In this document: positions 21,801 through 29,299 of the stretch, piece by piece | How positions within the stretch are numbered: position 1 is the first letter of the stretch | Layout: each line of letters begins with the position of its first letter | NCBI GenBank assembly: GCA_030280995.1 | Contig: JASXTE010000019.1 | Location: 8,233,501 to 8,297,500, forward strand | Length of the DNA stretch: 64,000 bases | Direction: 5' to 3' | Source: Hemileia vastatrix | Lineage: Eukaryota; Basidiomycota; Pucciniomycetes; Pucciniales; Zaghouaniaceae | Made by a program: the position numbers and the translations under genes | Notes under the pieces: model-generated | What the model saw: the letters and a program-made list of their open reading frames with translations, nothing else | Databases searched by the model: none | Told to the model about the DNA's origin: nothing

Positions 21801-23140
21801 GCATCCTTTATTGTAACCCTATTTAATTCCCTAAGATCATGAACAACTCTAAGCTTGCCATTTGGTTTCTTGATACAAAATACCGGACTAGAATAACTTA
21901 ATGTTGATTGCTCATACAGTCCAGTGCGTATCCGTTCTCTGACAACTTCGATATAAGCTTCTTTCAATGCAGCTGGAATAGGAATCGGTTTCTGCTGCCA
22001 CGGTTCATGACATACCACAGGAATCTTGTAAGGCTCCCCATAGGAATGCTTCAACACACCCCTCTCCTCTTCTACAAAAGCAATGGCCTTCTCTCGCTTG
22101 ACCATCACATCCAACAACAACTTCTTCTCTTCTCCAGACAACCAACCATCAGGTCCAAAATTAACAACACCCAGTCTCTCAAAAGTGATTCTTGACGTCT
22201 CAGAAAATTCAGGCGGATTCTTTACCAAGGGACTTTCATAAGGATCTCTTGATAACCTTGGTCTTCTCAAAGGTGGATTTAATTCAGCAGGTAGCGGCTC
22301 ATTAATAGGTAGAACTTTATTTGCTACTTTCTTATATTTGGCTGCGACCACATCTAAATTAACTTGAGGTAAAACATCGCCATTAAAACTTTCATCAAAT
22401 GAATCTTCTTCATCGCCAGAATCAGAATAAGAAAAATTAGAAAAATATTTTATTTCATTTTTAAATTTTACCCTTTTCTCCTTTCCCTCGTCTAATTTAT
22501 AAACAGATTTTCCAACACCTTTTCTTCCCTTATCCAACATTAAATCACCTGTAAAGAAAGTCGGCAGTTTAACCTCTTGCTGGAGGACCGGAATTGAATT
22601 TTCACAAAAATTATTTTTTTGAGTTTTAATTATACTGAGATTTTTTATTGGATTTTTATAAGATTTTCGCAGTTTACCCTCTTGCTGGAGGTCCATGATA
22701 GAAGGAGATAATTGCAGTTTAACCTCTTGCTGGAGGTCCATAATAGAATTTTCACAAAAATTATTTTTTTTTGTTTTAATTATACTAAGATTTTTAATCG
22801 GGTTTTGATAAGATTTTCGCAGTTTACCCTCTTGCTGGAGGTCCAAAAACATACCCTTCCAATTTTTATCCAACCTAATTTGGCCCATTTTGCCTTTTTC
22901 ACCGTTTTTAAATTTAATAGAAAAACCGGGTAAATCCAATAAACATATAGAAAAGTCCAAAACGTATTTGCACTCCAAAGTAATATTAACAGAAAATAAT
23001 TGAGAGTCCACTTGAATTATCTCCAAGTGAGCTGACCTATTGCAATCCGGGATCTCATCCTGAGGAGAGATTACAACATTAGAGTGATCAGCCCCTGCTA
23101 CCCCAAAAAATGAGGGCATCCATCCCTTTCCAACAAACAT
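18860..23140 (-). CDS. E1 pol: reverse transcriptase, RNase H, integrase
   Basis: It is open for 1,426 codons. RT spans residues about 330-560 (YSSPVFCIKKPNGKLRVVHD, LPQGATNSV near 507, catalytic NFIDDGG near 532). RNase H starts at about 690 (LAVDSSQIAAG). The integrase HHCC finger lies near 1065-1103 (HEDLGHRG, CEECQ), and the core near 1128-1220 (LDAVHI, VDGGPEF, EGMVERG). A GPY/F module sits near 1373 (WNGPYKIKEQ). No chromodomain is seen. The ATG at 23140 is probably not used: the frame overlaps gag by 43 bp in the -1 frame and is best reached by frameshifting at 23104-23110. The linkers before RT (residues 90-200) and between RNase H and integrase carry hairpin repeats encoding variants of LQQEVKL. 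The first linker also has a 110-bp duplication (22587-22697 and 22736-22846). Confidence 0.95.
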   Translation of the reverse strand: MFVGKGWMPSFFGVAGADHSNVVISPQDEIPDCNRSAHLEIIQVDSQLFSVNITLECKYVLDFSICLLDLPGFSIKFKNGEKGKMGQIRLDKNWKGMFLDLQQEGKLRKSYQNPIKNLSIIKTKKNNFCENSIMDLQQEVKLQLSPSIMDLQQEGKLRKSYKNPIKNLSIIKTQKNNFCENSIPVLQQEVKLPTFFTGDLMLDKGRKGVGKSVYKLDEGKEKRVKFKNEIKYFSNFSYSDSGDEEDSFDESFNGDVLPQVNLDVVAAKYKKVANKVLPINEPLPAELNPPLRRPRLSRDPYESPLVKNPPEFSETSRITFERLGVVNFGPDGWLSGEEKKLLLDVMVKREKAIAFVEEERGVLKHSYGEPYKIPVVCHEPWQQKPIPIPAALKEAYIEVVRERIRTGLYEQSTLSYSSPVFCIKKPNGKLRVVHDLRELNRVTIKDAGIPPSAEEFVEAFAGRVCYGLGDIMGGYDERELHPDSRPLSTFDTPLGRLQLTRLPQGATNSVAVYQAQMAWILQDEIPQYAGNFIDDGGIKGPTTDYDNQVLEENPGICKFIWEFAITLERILFRIEEAGLTISGSKFSCCVPALEILGHVVCREGRIMSKKKVNKIQSWPRPKNTTKVRGFLGVCVYVRMFIKDFSSLAAPLRRLTRKDADWEWDEECEKAFVKLKEVVGKDLVLHKLDYGKDAGRIYLAVDSSQIAAGAVLSQMDKAGYIRPVRYESVVFTEVESRYSQPKLELCGVAKILKKLQHILWGQHFELQVDAKSLIQMINSPSLPNAPMTRWVAFIQHFSFDLVHKPGKTFTMPDGLSRRPPTEEDSDSEEFDEDIPIIKASTKGAEDFPYLPHEVKLAGLMCLDYGVDDLHQEDKLENSFYVNKGVGKGVDKFGREEVEEDVVYVEENGLVVWDSSKLRNGVYVGELENSNKKVDKEKEVFSNTVFEGSKGSEEKRRHSSIKNLFRGQRLLAHSCAGDIGDREVPIDVILINFQDEVWGQTGFYFLLVKYLLTLERPEDCEDDEWVAIKRKSSTFYLSGRRLMRRRYPNPQVVITQQKGQELVLKSLHEDLGHRGVGETFRRISDRFWWPGMKMAVKQWVQSCEECQRRSYLRPKEPGRATGEYTLFGRVSLDAVHIKEGRYKYLIVARDDLSGWVEAAPLINLTAKNVAEFFLNNWVYRYGVMKLVTVDGGPEFGTEFKEAVLKVGSKVRVATPYYPEAEGMVERGHQVIKDALVKMCGTSAEKWRHYLPLVLFADRITAKRTTGFSPYELVFGQKAVLPVDLEAESYLGVDWDTVKTTEELLCARMMQLEKKEEYLEKAYSRMMKIRNQSVRYWDERLAHRLRKPLNPGDMVLVYNRSLESQWGKMFADRWNGPYKIKEQVSGGSYVLEELDGVVLKKRVAADQVKRFYPRGTRSAEVFLRNEDKL
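20521..20600 (-). repeat. Two hairpin repeats inside pol, RNase H-integrase linker
   Basis: CAGTTTA followed by CCTC-TTGGTG-GAGG (from 20520) and CCTC-ATGGGG-GAGG (from about 20576). Both encode the LxxExKL pattern (LHQEDKL, LPHEVKL) on the minus strand. Confidence 0.8.
22560..22850 (-). repeat. Four hairpin repeats and a 149-bp-offset duplication inside pol, N-terminal linker
   Basis: Hairpins with CCTC-TTGCTG-GAGG stems start near 22564, 22671, 22714 and 22820, each after CAGTTTA. Two are embedded in a duplicated block (22587-22697 and 22736-22846). All encode LQQEVKL or LQQEGKL in the pol frame. Confidence 0.85.
23098..23110 (-). promoter_or_regulatory. -1 ribosomal frameshift site joining gag-PR to pol
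   Basis: On the minus strand the gag frame reads CAT TTT TTG GGG TAG. This contains T-TTT-TTG, a canonical X-XXY-YYZ heptamer (23110-23104), six bases upstream of the gag stop. A one-base slip back enters the pol frame exactly (SFFGVAG). Whether a downstream RNA structure exists was not determined. Confidence 0.85.
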
Positions 23141-25707
23141 AATTCACCAGAAGCCGTCCGTTTTATATGCCGCTTCTTGGTGCAAACACAACACTGGCAC
23201 AGAGTAGTAATCCCTGGCCGTGTTTCCCAACCTTCATCTCCAGGAGGCGCTAAACGCATATGTAACCTCCGCATATCTTCACCAGTGATCTCCAAACTAA
23301 TCCCCATGCCAGCTTGATACCCTATCCTGGCCTCAAAATCCATCAAAAAAGGACCACCAAGAACAGTTTTGACTGCTCCTCTGGCCACATAAAAGTGAAC
23401 CTTACCAACAGATCCACCAATGCCTAACCTGACATGCTCAGCAGTACCCATCAGCTCTGTTGCATGCCCTCCAATACCTCTGAGGTTTCCCCCAGTTCCA
23501 CTTTTAATTGGCAAGCCTATACTCGTCGCTTGCTCCAATGAAATTAAATTAATTTGAGACCCTGAATCGACCAAGGCCTTTACTTCTTTACCATTAAGAG
23601 TTACCACCAGGTAACCCAGGGGAGCGGAAAAATGTGTATCTACATCTTCCCCAAACTTTTCAGCATTTTCACAAATATATTCCACCTCTCCAGTGGAATC
23701 CCGACGCCTCGTCAAATGCTTCTTTTGCTTTTCAGCAAGCGCCGGACTAATCGTAAATAACTCCCCCAAAGATAAGGGAATCTGAAGTTGATTCACCCTA
23801 TTCAAAACTGCGTCCATCGCATTAGCTTGACCAGAAACTACTGGCCGCTCATACTGGACCTTTGATTTAACAACCTTGGCCCTGGGTACCTCTTGAGGTC
23901 CAACCGAGCCATCTTCACCCCCCATTATAACATCTTCACTTTCTATAACCCTAACTCCGTCACCAGCTTCTTGCACTAATCCTGATCCATTGCTAGTCCT
24001 TCTTACTCCCTCCATTGGGATGGGACCACTAAAACTTGGTCTGGGTAGAGACGCCAACGGTACGTCCTCCTCAGAATCCGAATCATCCTCTGGCATAGGC
24101 TCACCATTTAAATCAAACTTGCCATAACTAGGGGGCCCCATATCAGCAATCCCCTTCTGCATTTTATATAATTCGTCCTTAGAGTAAGGGTTCAATTTGT
24201 TGGCGGCAGTTTGAGCACTAGAAATCTTGTCCTTAGAGTAAGGGTTCACTTTGTTATTGGCCTTGCCAGGATTAGCCCTCAATTGGCTCTGAATGCTACT
24301 TTTCGCCTTAGTAGCAGCTGCTCTTCTAGCAGCATTAACATCGTATTCGCCAGCCATACAGCTACCCTCCACCTGGGCAACCATCGCCAGCTCTAAACCA
24401 CCAAAAGAAGTAGAAAATGTGGCTTTACTGACCTCTTTCTCCTTGCCCTTGTCAGCTTTACCACCATTACCATTACCATTTTTGCCACTCTTGGCATTAA
24501 CATCTTCATCCGTTACCTCTTCAAATCTGGCTCTCCTTTCAGCCGTTAAACTTCTTCTGACCAAATCAGAAGGCGACTGTCCATCACTGGGCTTGATGAA
24601 CGAACCATCGGGAAATTTATAAACTTTACCATCAAATAAAACTCGCCCAGCATCCATATCCTTATCAAGAGAAAAACAAACTGTTGCTCTGTGCCCTCTC
24701 CTATTACAATAAGAGCACACCTTTGGCTCATCATAGCCACCTCTATAATTACTACCACCATTCCCACCATTTCTCCCATTGCCTGGGAAGCGGTTACCGT
24801 TGTTATTGCCATTATAATTTCGACGTTCATAACCTCTAGACTGATAAGAAGTCGACGTCGATGAAGAAGCAATTGGGGCCTTATTGGCCTTCTGGGTTTC
24901 TTGAACAAATATTTTTAATTGTTTCGTTAAATCGGCCAAGTGATCGACCATCTTATTATCTACATTACCCTCAACTTTAGCAGCAGGTAATCCCATTTGA
25001 GCCTTCTTGGCCTCCTGGGCTTTGACCATAATATCGTTATTTTCGGCCAAAACTTCGCTAACCTTGCTAACATATTGAGTGCATGACTCTTGATATTTGT
25101 CCAACGCCAATAACTTTAGATGGGCTTGAATGTTCTCTTTGATAACCTCCAGAGCCGGCAGTTTCTGATCACCATTAGGCAGTTCCTTCATCAAATCTTT
25201 TCTTGAAAGATCCTTCAAGACGTCCATTCGAATATCCCTGCTGCATGCTGACCAAAACAAATCTTTTGCTTGGTTCTCATGCACTAACTCGTCCACCAGT
25301 ATGAGATATTCCACCACTTCATCAAACTGAACACAGAGCTTTTTGAAGTCAGCCATAGAAGAAACACCACCTTTTGCTTGCCAGTCTCCAACAATTTTAT
25401 TGAGGTCCATCATATTAAACCTAACACCCCATCTATCAACCATAGCTTTAGAAAGCTTAACCCAATCCTTGTCCTTGAATTCCTGCATAGCAATAACCTC
25501 TTTTTCCACCTCCCTATCGGCAATAAAAAATCTAACTTGCTTCACCATATCCACATGAGAAGCACCATCAACAGCAGCAGCAGCTTCATACCTGCTAATG
25601 AACCATTTAACCTCCTCCCCATCAAACTTTGGGCCATCCCAAGAAACAATTCTAACTGAGGGAGTAAGAGGGTTAGAAGATCCAGAAGCAACAGCAGAAG
25701 AAGACAT
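23098..25707 (-). CDS. E1 gag with protease domain (869 aa)
   Basis: It starts at ATG 25707 (MSSSAVASG), 176 bp inside the 5' LTR. The capsid region occupies the first 250 residues or so (WDGPKFDGEEVKWF, DMVKQVRFFIADREVEKEVI). Then come a Gly/Asn/Arg-rich stretch, a CCHC zinc knuckle CSYCNRRGHRATVC near residues 331-344, acidic low-complexity linkers, and a retropepsin with ALVDSGSQINLIS near 711-723 (Asp 714 catalytic). A second Cys-rich motif, CQCCVC, lies near 828. It ends at TAG 23098-23100, which follows the slippery heptamer by one codon. Protease in the gag frame implies that PR can be made without frameshifting. Confidence 0.95.
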   Translation of the reverse strand: MSSSAVASGSSNPLTPSVRIVSWDGPKFDGEEVKWFISRYEAAAAVDGASHVDMVKQVRFFIADREVEKEVIAMQEFKDKDWVKLSKAMVDRWGVRFNMMDLNKIVGDWQAKGGVSSMADFKKLCVQFDEVVEYLILVDELVHENQAKDLFWSACSRDIRMDVLKDLSRKDLMKELPNGDQKLPALEVIKENIQAHLKLLALDKYQESCTQYVSKVSEVLAENNDIMVKAQEAKKAQMGLPAAKVEGNVDNKMVDHLADLTKQLKIFVQETQKANKAPIASSSTSTSYQSRGYERRNYNGNNNGNRFPGNGRNGGNGGSNYRGGYDEPKVCSYCNRRGHRATVCFSLDKDMDAGRVLFDGKVYKFPDGSFIKPSDGQSPSDLVRRSLTAERRARFEEVTDEDVNAKSGKNGNGNGGKADKGKEKEVSKATFSTSFGGLELAMVAQVEGSCMAGEYDVNAARRAAATKAKSSIQSQLRANPGKANNKVNPYSKDKISSAQTAANKLNPYSKDELYKMQKGIADMGPPSYGKFDLNGEPMPEDDSDSEEDVPLASLPRPSFSGPIPMEGVRRTSNGSGLVQEAGDGVRVIESEDVIMGGEDGSVGPQEVPRAKVVKSKVQYERPVVSGQANAMDAVLNRVNQLQIPLSLGELFTISPALAEKQKKHLTRRRDSTGEVEYICENAEKFGEDVDTHFSAPLGYLVVTLNGKEVKALVDSGSQINLISLEQATSIGLPIKSGTGGNLRGIGGHATELMGTAEHVRLGIGGSVGKVHFYVARGAVKTVLGGPFLMDFEARIGYQAGMGISLEITGEDMRRLHMRLAPPGDEGWETRPGITTLCQCCVCTKKRHIKRTASGELCLLERDGCPHFLG

Positions 25708-25739
25708 CCCAATAAGTAATGAAAAGCGTTAACAATCGA

Positions 25740-25825
25740 TAAAATAACAAGCCTCTTGCAGGCCAATAACAAAAATCCAATTAGAGTTCCAGAAAATAAG
25801 CCTCTTGCAGGCTAATAACGTTCTT
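25740..25825 (-). repeat. Two short hairpins in E1 leader
   Basis: AAGCCTCTTGCAGGC occurs near 25750 and 25798, each followed by TAATAAC or CAATAAC. Stem GCCT/AGGC with loop CTTGC. It is a shortened relative of the CCTC-type repeat, 53 bp apart, in the untranslated leader between the primer site and gag. Confidence 0.7.
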
Positions 25826-25860
25826 GATCCAAGTAAGTCGTTAAAGAAAGCTAGAGAAAT

Positions 25861-25881
25861 CGAACCCCACGTTGGGCGCCA
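25861..25881 (-). promoter_or_regulatory. E1 primer binding site, tRNA-Lys type
   Basis: The minus strand reads TGGCGCCCAACGTGGGG from 25881, two bases after the 5' LTR end. It matches the complement of the 3' end of eukaryotic tRNA-Lys(CUU) including CCA, as recalled from known tRNA sequence. The same site is visible in decayed form at 27731-27750 and 44312-44333. Confidence 0.85.
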
Positions 25882-25883
25882 AC

Positions 25884-27030
25884 TATGGTAAGGTAAACTC
25901 TTACAGTCGCCTTGCTGTAAGCAGAATCCGGAGGAGATGTGTGGATTTAGCTGAAAACCCCGTCCTTCCAATAAAAATAACAAAATGGGAATTCTAAATC
26001 ACTAAGCTAACCAATCTACTTGAATCTGATTGATAAAAATAATGAAACTCTAAAATAATTAACGCTTATTGAGATTAAATGATCGTGGCTGTTGATAAAG
26101 AAATACTGATAACAACAATTAAGGTGTACCAGTGAAAGATCTGAAAAGATTGACTTTTATGTTTTTATAATATTTTTAATTTTTATGAGACAGCAATAAT
26201 CAAGTCCCAGTGATGAAGACCTTTCTAAAGATACCCTGTATGAAGTGTTATTTAAACTGTTGAATTGTATTTCTAAAATGTTATGTAAAAAAATAATAAT
26301 GTTATAAGGGTATTACAAGTTATTTTAATTTGTTGAGTAATAAAAAATGAGACTGTGGTGGTTAAAGATTAAGCTGTATGATGTGTTCCCCCCTCAATTT
26401 CGAGTTTGAGAGTCGCTTAAGTATTCCTAGTCACGTGCCTAAATTTTCCCCTCCAGAGCTCTTCCAGAGTCAATCCGGAGCCCGTACGGAGTCCGTACGG
26501 AGCCGAAGCGGAGTCCGAACGGAGTCCGTACGGAGTCGAAGCGGAGTCCGTCCAGACTTCCGGACTCAATTAGAACCTTAAAACTATAATAAAAAATCTA
26601 GAAAAATTACACATAATAGAGCTACTTCCTCTTTACATACCAAACTAATTTTCGTAGTCTGCGCAGCTCTAATTACCCCGTGAAAATTCATCGAAGTTAA
26701 GTAATTTCTGAAAACGTAAATATTTCTATAAAACTTTAAAATTCATTTAAAAATATAAGAAAAATAGTAAAAATTCTGGGAAAATTTCCCAAGGTTCTTG
26801 AGTGACTCGACTTAATACTTATAAATTTTTCAGACCGTAAAAATAAGTTTTCTCCGTAAAATAAATTGTTTTCGTGTAGTCATTCGCTCGTGACCAATTT
26901 CTTCATATTTAAAACTCAAATAAATTAAATAAAACCCTTTTATATATAAAAAAATAATAACGTCAATCTTGCACGCCGTAATAACTCCATTTACATATTT
27001 AGGTGCCGTACTAAACTTTAGGCTACCACA
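25884..27030 (-). repeat. E1 5' LTR (1,147 bp)
   Basis: It starts TGTGGTAGCC at 27030 and ends ACCATA at 25884 (minus strand). The CpG-rich minisatellite at about 26463-26560 keeps more CpG here than in the 3' LTR. It is followed on the + strand by the CCGC target duplication. Confidence 0.95.
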
Positions 27031-27458
27031 CCGCAAACTGTCTTAATTACTATGTACACAAAGACCACTATCTAAGAGCCCATGCACACCAACGAATTTG
27101 GTGTTCTTGACTGCCAAATTGCATAAAACCCCTCTAGAAATTCTTCCCAGCCTTCTAGCACCAAGGTGGGTGGTCCGCCCACCTGAGGCGGCTGGACCAC
27201 CCTGAAGTCATAAAACCACCAAAAACCACCAAAAAACCCAAACTACTTAGAAAAATCTACTACAACTACTAAAACCTTTAAAACATGTAATTAGGCTATA
27301 ACAACATCGTGAAATAAAATTTAGAGAAAATTTAGCTCATTCTAACAGTACTAAGCACTTAAAACTAAGACTTAAGGTTAGCCCTCAAACTCAAAAAAAA
27401 ATTAAACAGCTATTTTTTTCAATGAAAAATTAGAAATTATCACCTTAATACTTAAAAT
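27031..27458 (-). repeat. R1 copy 2, right part, and unassigned flank
   Basis: The first 100 bases continue repeat R1 (GGTCTTTGTGTACATA on the minus strand matches 3690-3710). Beyond that no homologue is visible in the window. A GC-rich imperfect hairpin lies at 27165-27202 (arms GTGGTCC and GGACCAC). The strand is purine/pyrimidine-biased, and no coding frame is recognised. Confidence 0.5.
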
Positions 27459-28861
27459 CTAAAAAATGTCATCAAGACATAAAATATAGAGAAAGCCTGG
27501 GGCTATCCATTTGTAGTATTCAAATTCCTTTAGTCCCAATATTTTCTGAGTAAATCCAGAAAAACACCTAATTATTAAACAATGCCATTTAAGGCATATC
27601 AAAACAACACCAAATAAACCAACAAAGGGCTCCGCCAATTTTGGAAGACCATAGAGTTTGTTAAATAAGCCTCTTGCAGGATAAGACAGTCCAGATATCA
27701 AGTAAGATCAATTAAAAACCAAAAAATTTGCACCCCATACTGGGCACCACCAATGTAGAAAGACTCTTACAGTTGCCTTGCTGTAAGCAGAATCCAAGGG
27801 AGTTGGATAAACAAAAGAAAACCCTGTCCCTTTAAGTAAATAAAGAGTTCACAATTAACTTAGCTATAACCTCTACATAATAGGAAATGACACATAAACT
27901 ATTTGATATTGATGGTGTTTAGACATAGAACCTGTGTTTTTTATAATGAAGTTGAAAAACACAACAGTGAAGCTGTATTTAGAAAAGTTATATAAATGAT
28001 TGAATAATATATTTTTATAAGATTTAGTTGTTAAAATCTGATCCCTAATGATGAGACCTATAAAATGGTAACATGTAGTTTAATATTAATGATAATGAGT
28101 GAACTAAATATATTGTTATGAAAAAGTATTATATCTATAAGGGTATTACAATTTCTATAATTTGTCATGAAAAAATAATTATTGATTGTTAAAATATATT
28201 TTTTTGTTGTTCAATGTTGTGTGATAGATGGTTAGATAGATGTATCTAATTTCAAGTTTACAGGCTTTATATGCAAAGTATGTCATGTGCCCTACTTTCC
28301 CTAACCAGAGCATTCCTGAGCTCATCTGGTGCTTGTCTGGAGATCTCCAGAGTTTGTATGGAGCTTGTCTGGAAAATTCCAGAGCTTGTACAGACTTCTG
28401 GACTCAATTAGAACCTTTGAAATACTAATTAAAAATCTAGAAAAGTTACAGATAATAGAGCTTCTTTTCTTATATATTCCATTTTTATTTTTGAATTCTG
28501 CGCAGTCCTATTCACCTTGTAATAAATTATCAAAGTTAAGCAAATTATGAAAAATGAAAAATAATCAAAAATATTTTATAAAATTATTAAAAATAGTGAA
28601 AAAAAGGAAAGACTCCCAAAGATTTTTGAGACTCCTGAAATTAATTTACATGAACTTTTAGACCTATACCTGCATTATCTGCTTAGTAATTATCTGTTAA
28701 ATCTTGACCCGTAAAATCAACCCTTTTTAACCACTTTTAATACTTAATTTTTTTAATAGAACAATTTTAAAATTAGATTGGCCTTTCTGATCACAAAAAT
28801 CATTCCTTATAAATCTATTTTTAATAAACTTGAGTGCCATACTTAACTTTTTAATACCACA
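27459..28861 (-). mobile_element. E5: truncated E1-family element, leader plus 5' LTR
   Basis: An LTR of about 1,108 bp (27754-28861, minus strand TGTGGTATT... to TTTCTACA) is preceded on its body side by a decayed primer site (27731-27750) and a leader with the CCTCTTGCAGG hairpin near 27668. Gag and pol are missing, so only the 5' end survives. Its match to the E1 LTR is clear from ACTCTTACAGTTGCCTTGCT onward, with CpG sites mostly turned to TG or CA. Confidence 0.75.
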
Positions 28862-29290
28862 GCATGTAGTTCTTTACAACACACTTACGTCTTATCTTGT
28901 GTAAAAAGTTTCAGAGAGTGCTTTCCTATGCTCCCTCTACTATCTTTAAACAACTTTTGAGCCCTTAATTAATAATTATTGTGTGAGATTTTTCATGAAT
29001 CCAGATTCCTGAATTGGGCGCTCCATCTTCCAATCTTCTTCAGATTAAGTTACCCACCTTCTGCTAAGTCTAAATTAGCTTTCTGATTTACCCAGATAGA
29101 ATTTCCTCTATCCAGCTCATCCTTTTCTTCATATCTCCTCAAAAGACATTAAAACTTCAATCCATAAAATCTACTGTGAGTACTAATGCCAACTGCTTAT
29201 TCAGCCATAGTTTCTTTTTCATTGCTAGCACCCTATCCACCACAGCTGTGTCATAGCCTCATATGAGTCCCATAAGAAAATCAACATACT
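28862..29290. other. Unassigned stretch between E5 and E2
   Basis: I found no LTR match, no polypurine tract and no domain. The 3' LTR of E2 would be expected here and is absent. Confidence 0.4.
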
Positions 29291-29299
29291 AATGATAGT

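Larger units (their letters stand above)
15074..27030 (-). mobile_element. E1: nearly intact 11.96-kb Ty3/gypsy retrotransposon
   Basis: Two 1,147-bp LTRs, a primer site, a polypurine tract, and two long open frames (gag-PR and pol) make a complete element on the minus strand. It is flanked by a 4-bp duplication, CCGC, at 15070-15073 and 27031-27034, and is inserted in repeat R1. Comparing the LTRs by eye gives nine differences, all transitions, six of them at CpG. Insertion is therefore recent, and it is the only copy in the window that could still be active. A 2.6-kb untranslated region between pol and the 3' LTR is packed with hairpin repeats. Confidence 0.95.

Noticed and set aside
24211..25659. 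Several + strand open frames of 60-109 codons
   Set aside because: Antisense shadows of the E1 gag frame, whose zinc knuckle and protease are on the minus strand.
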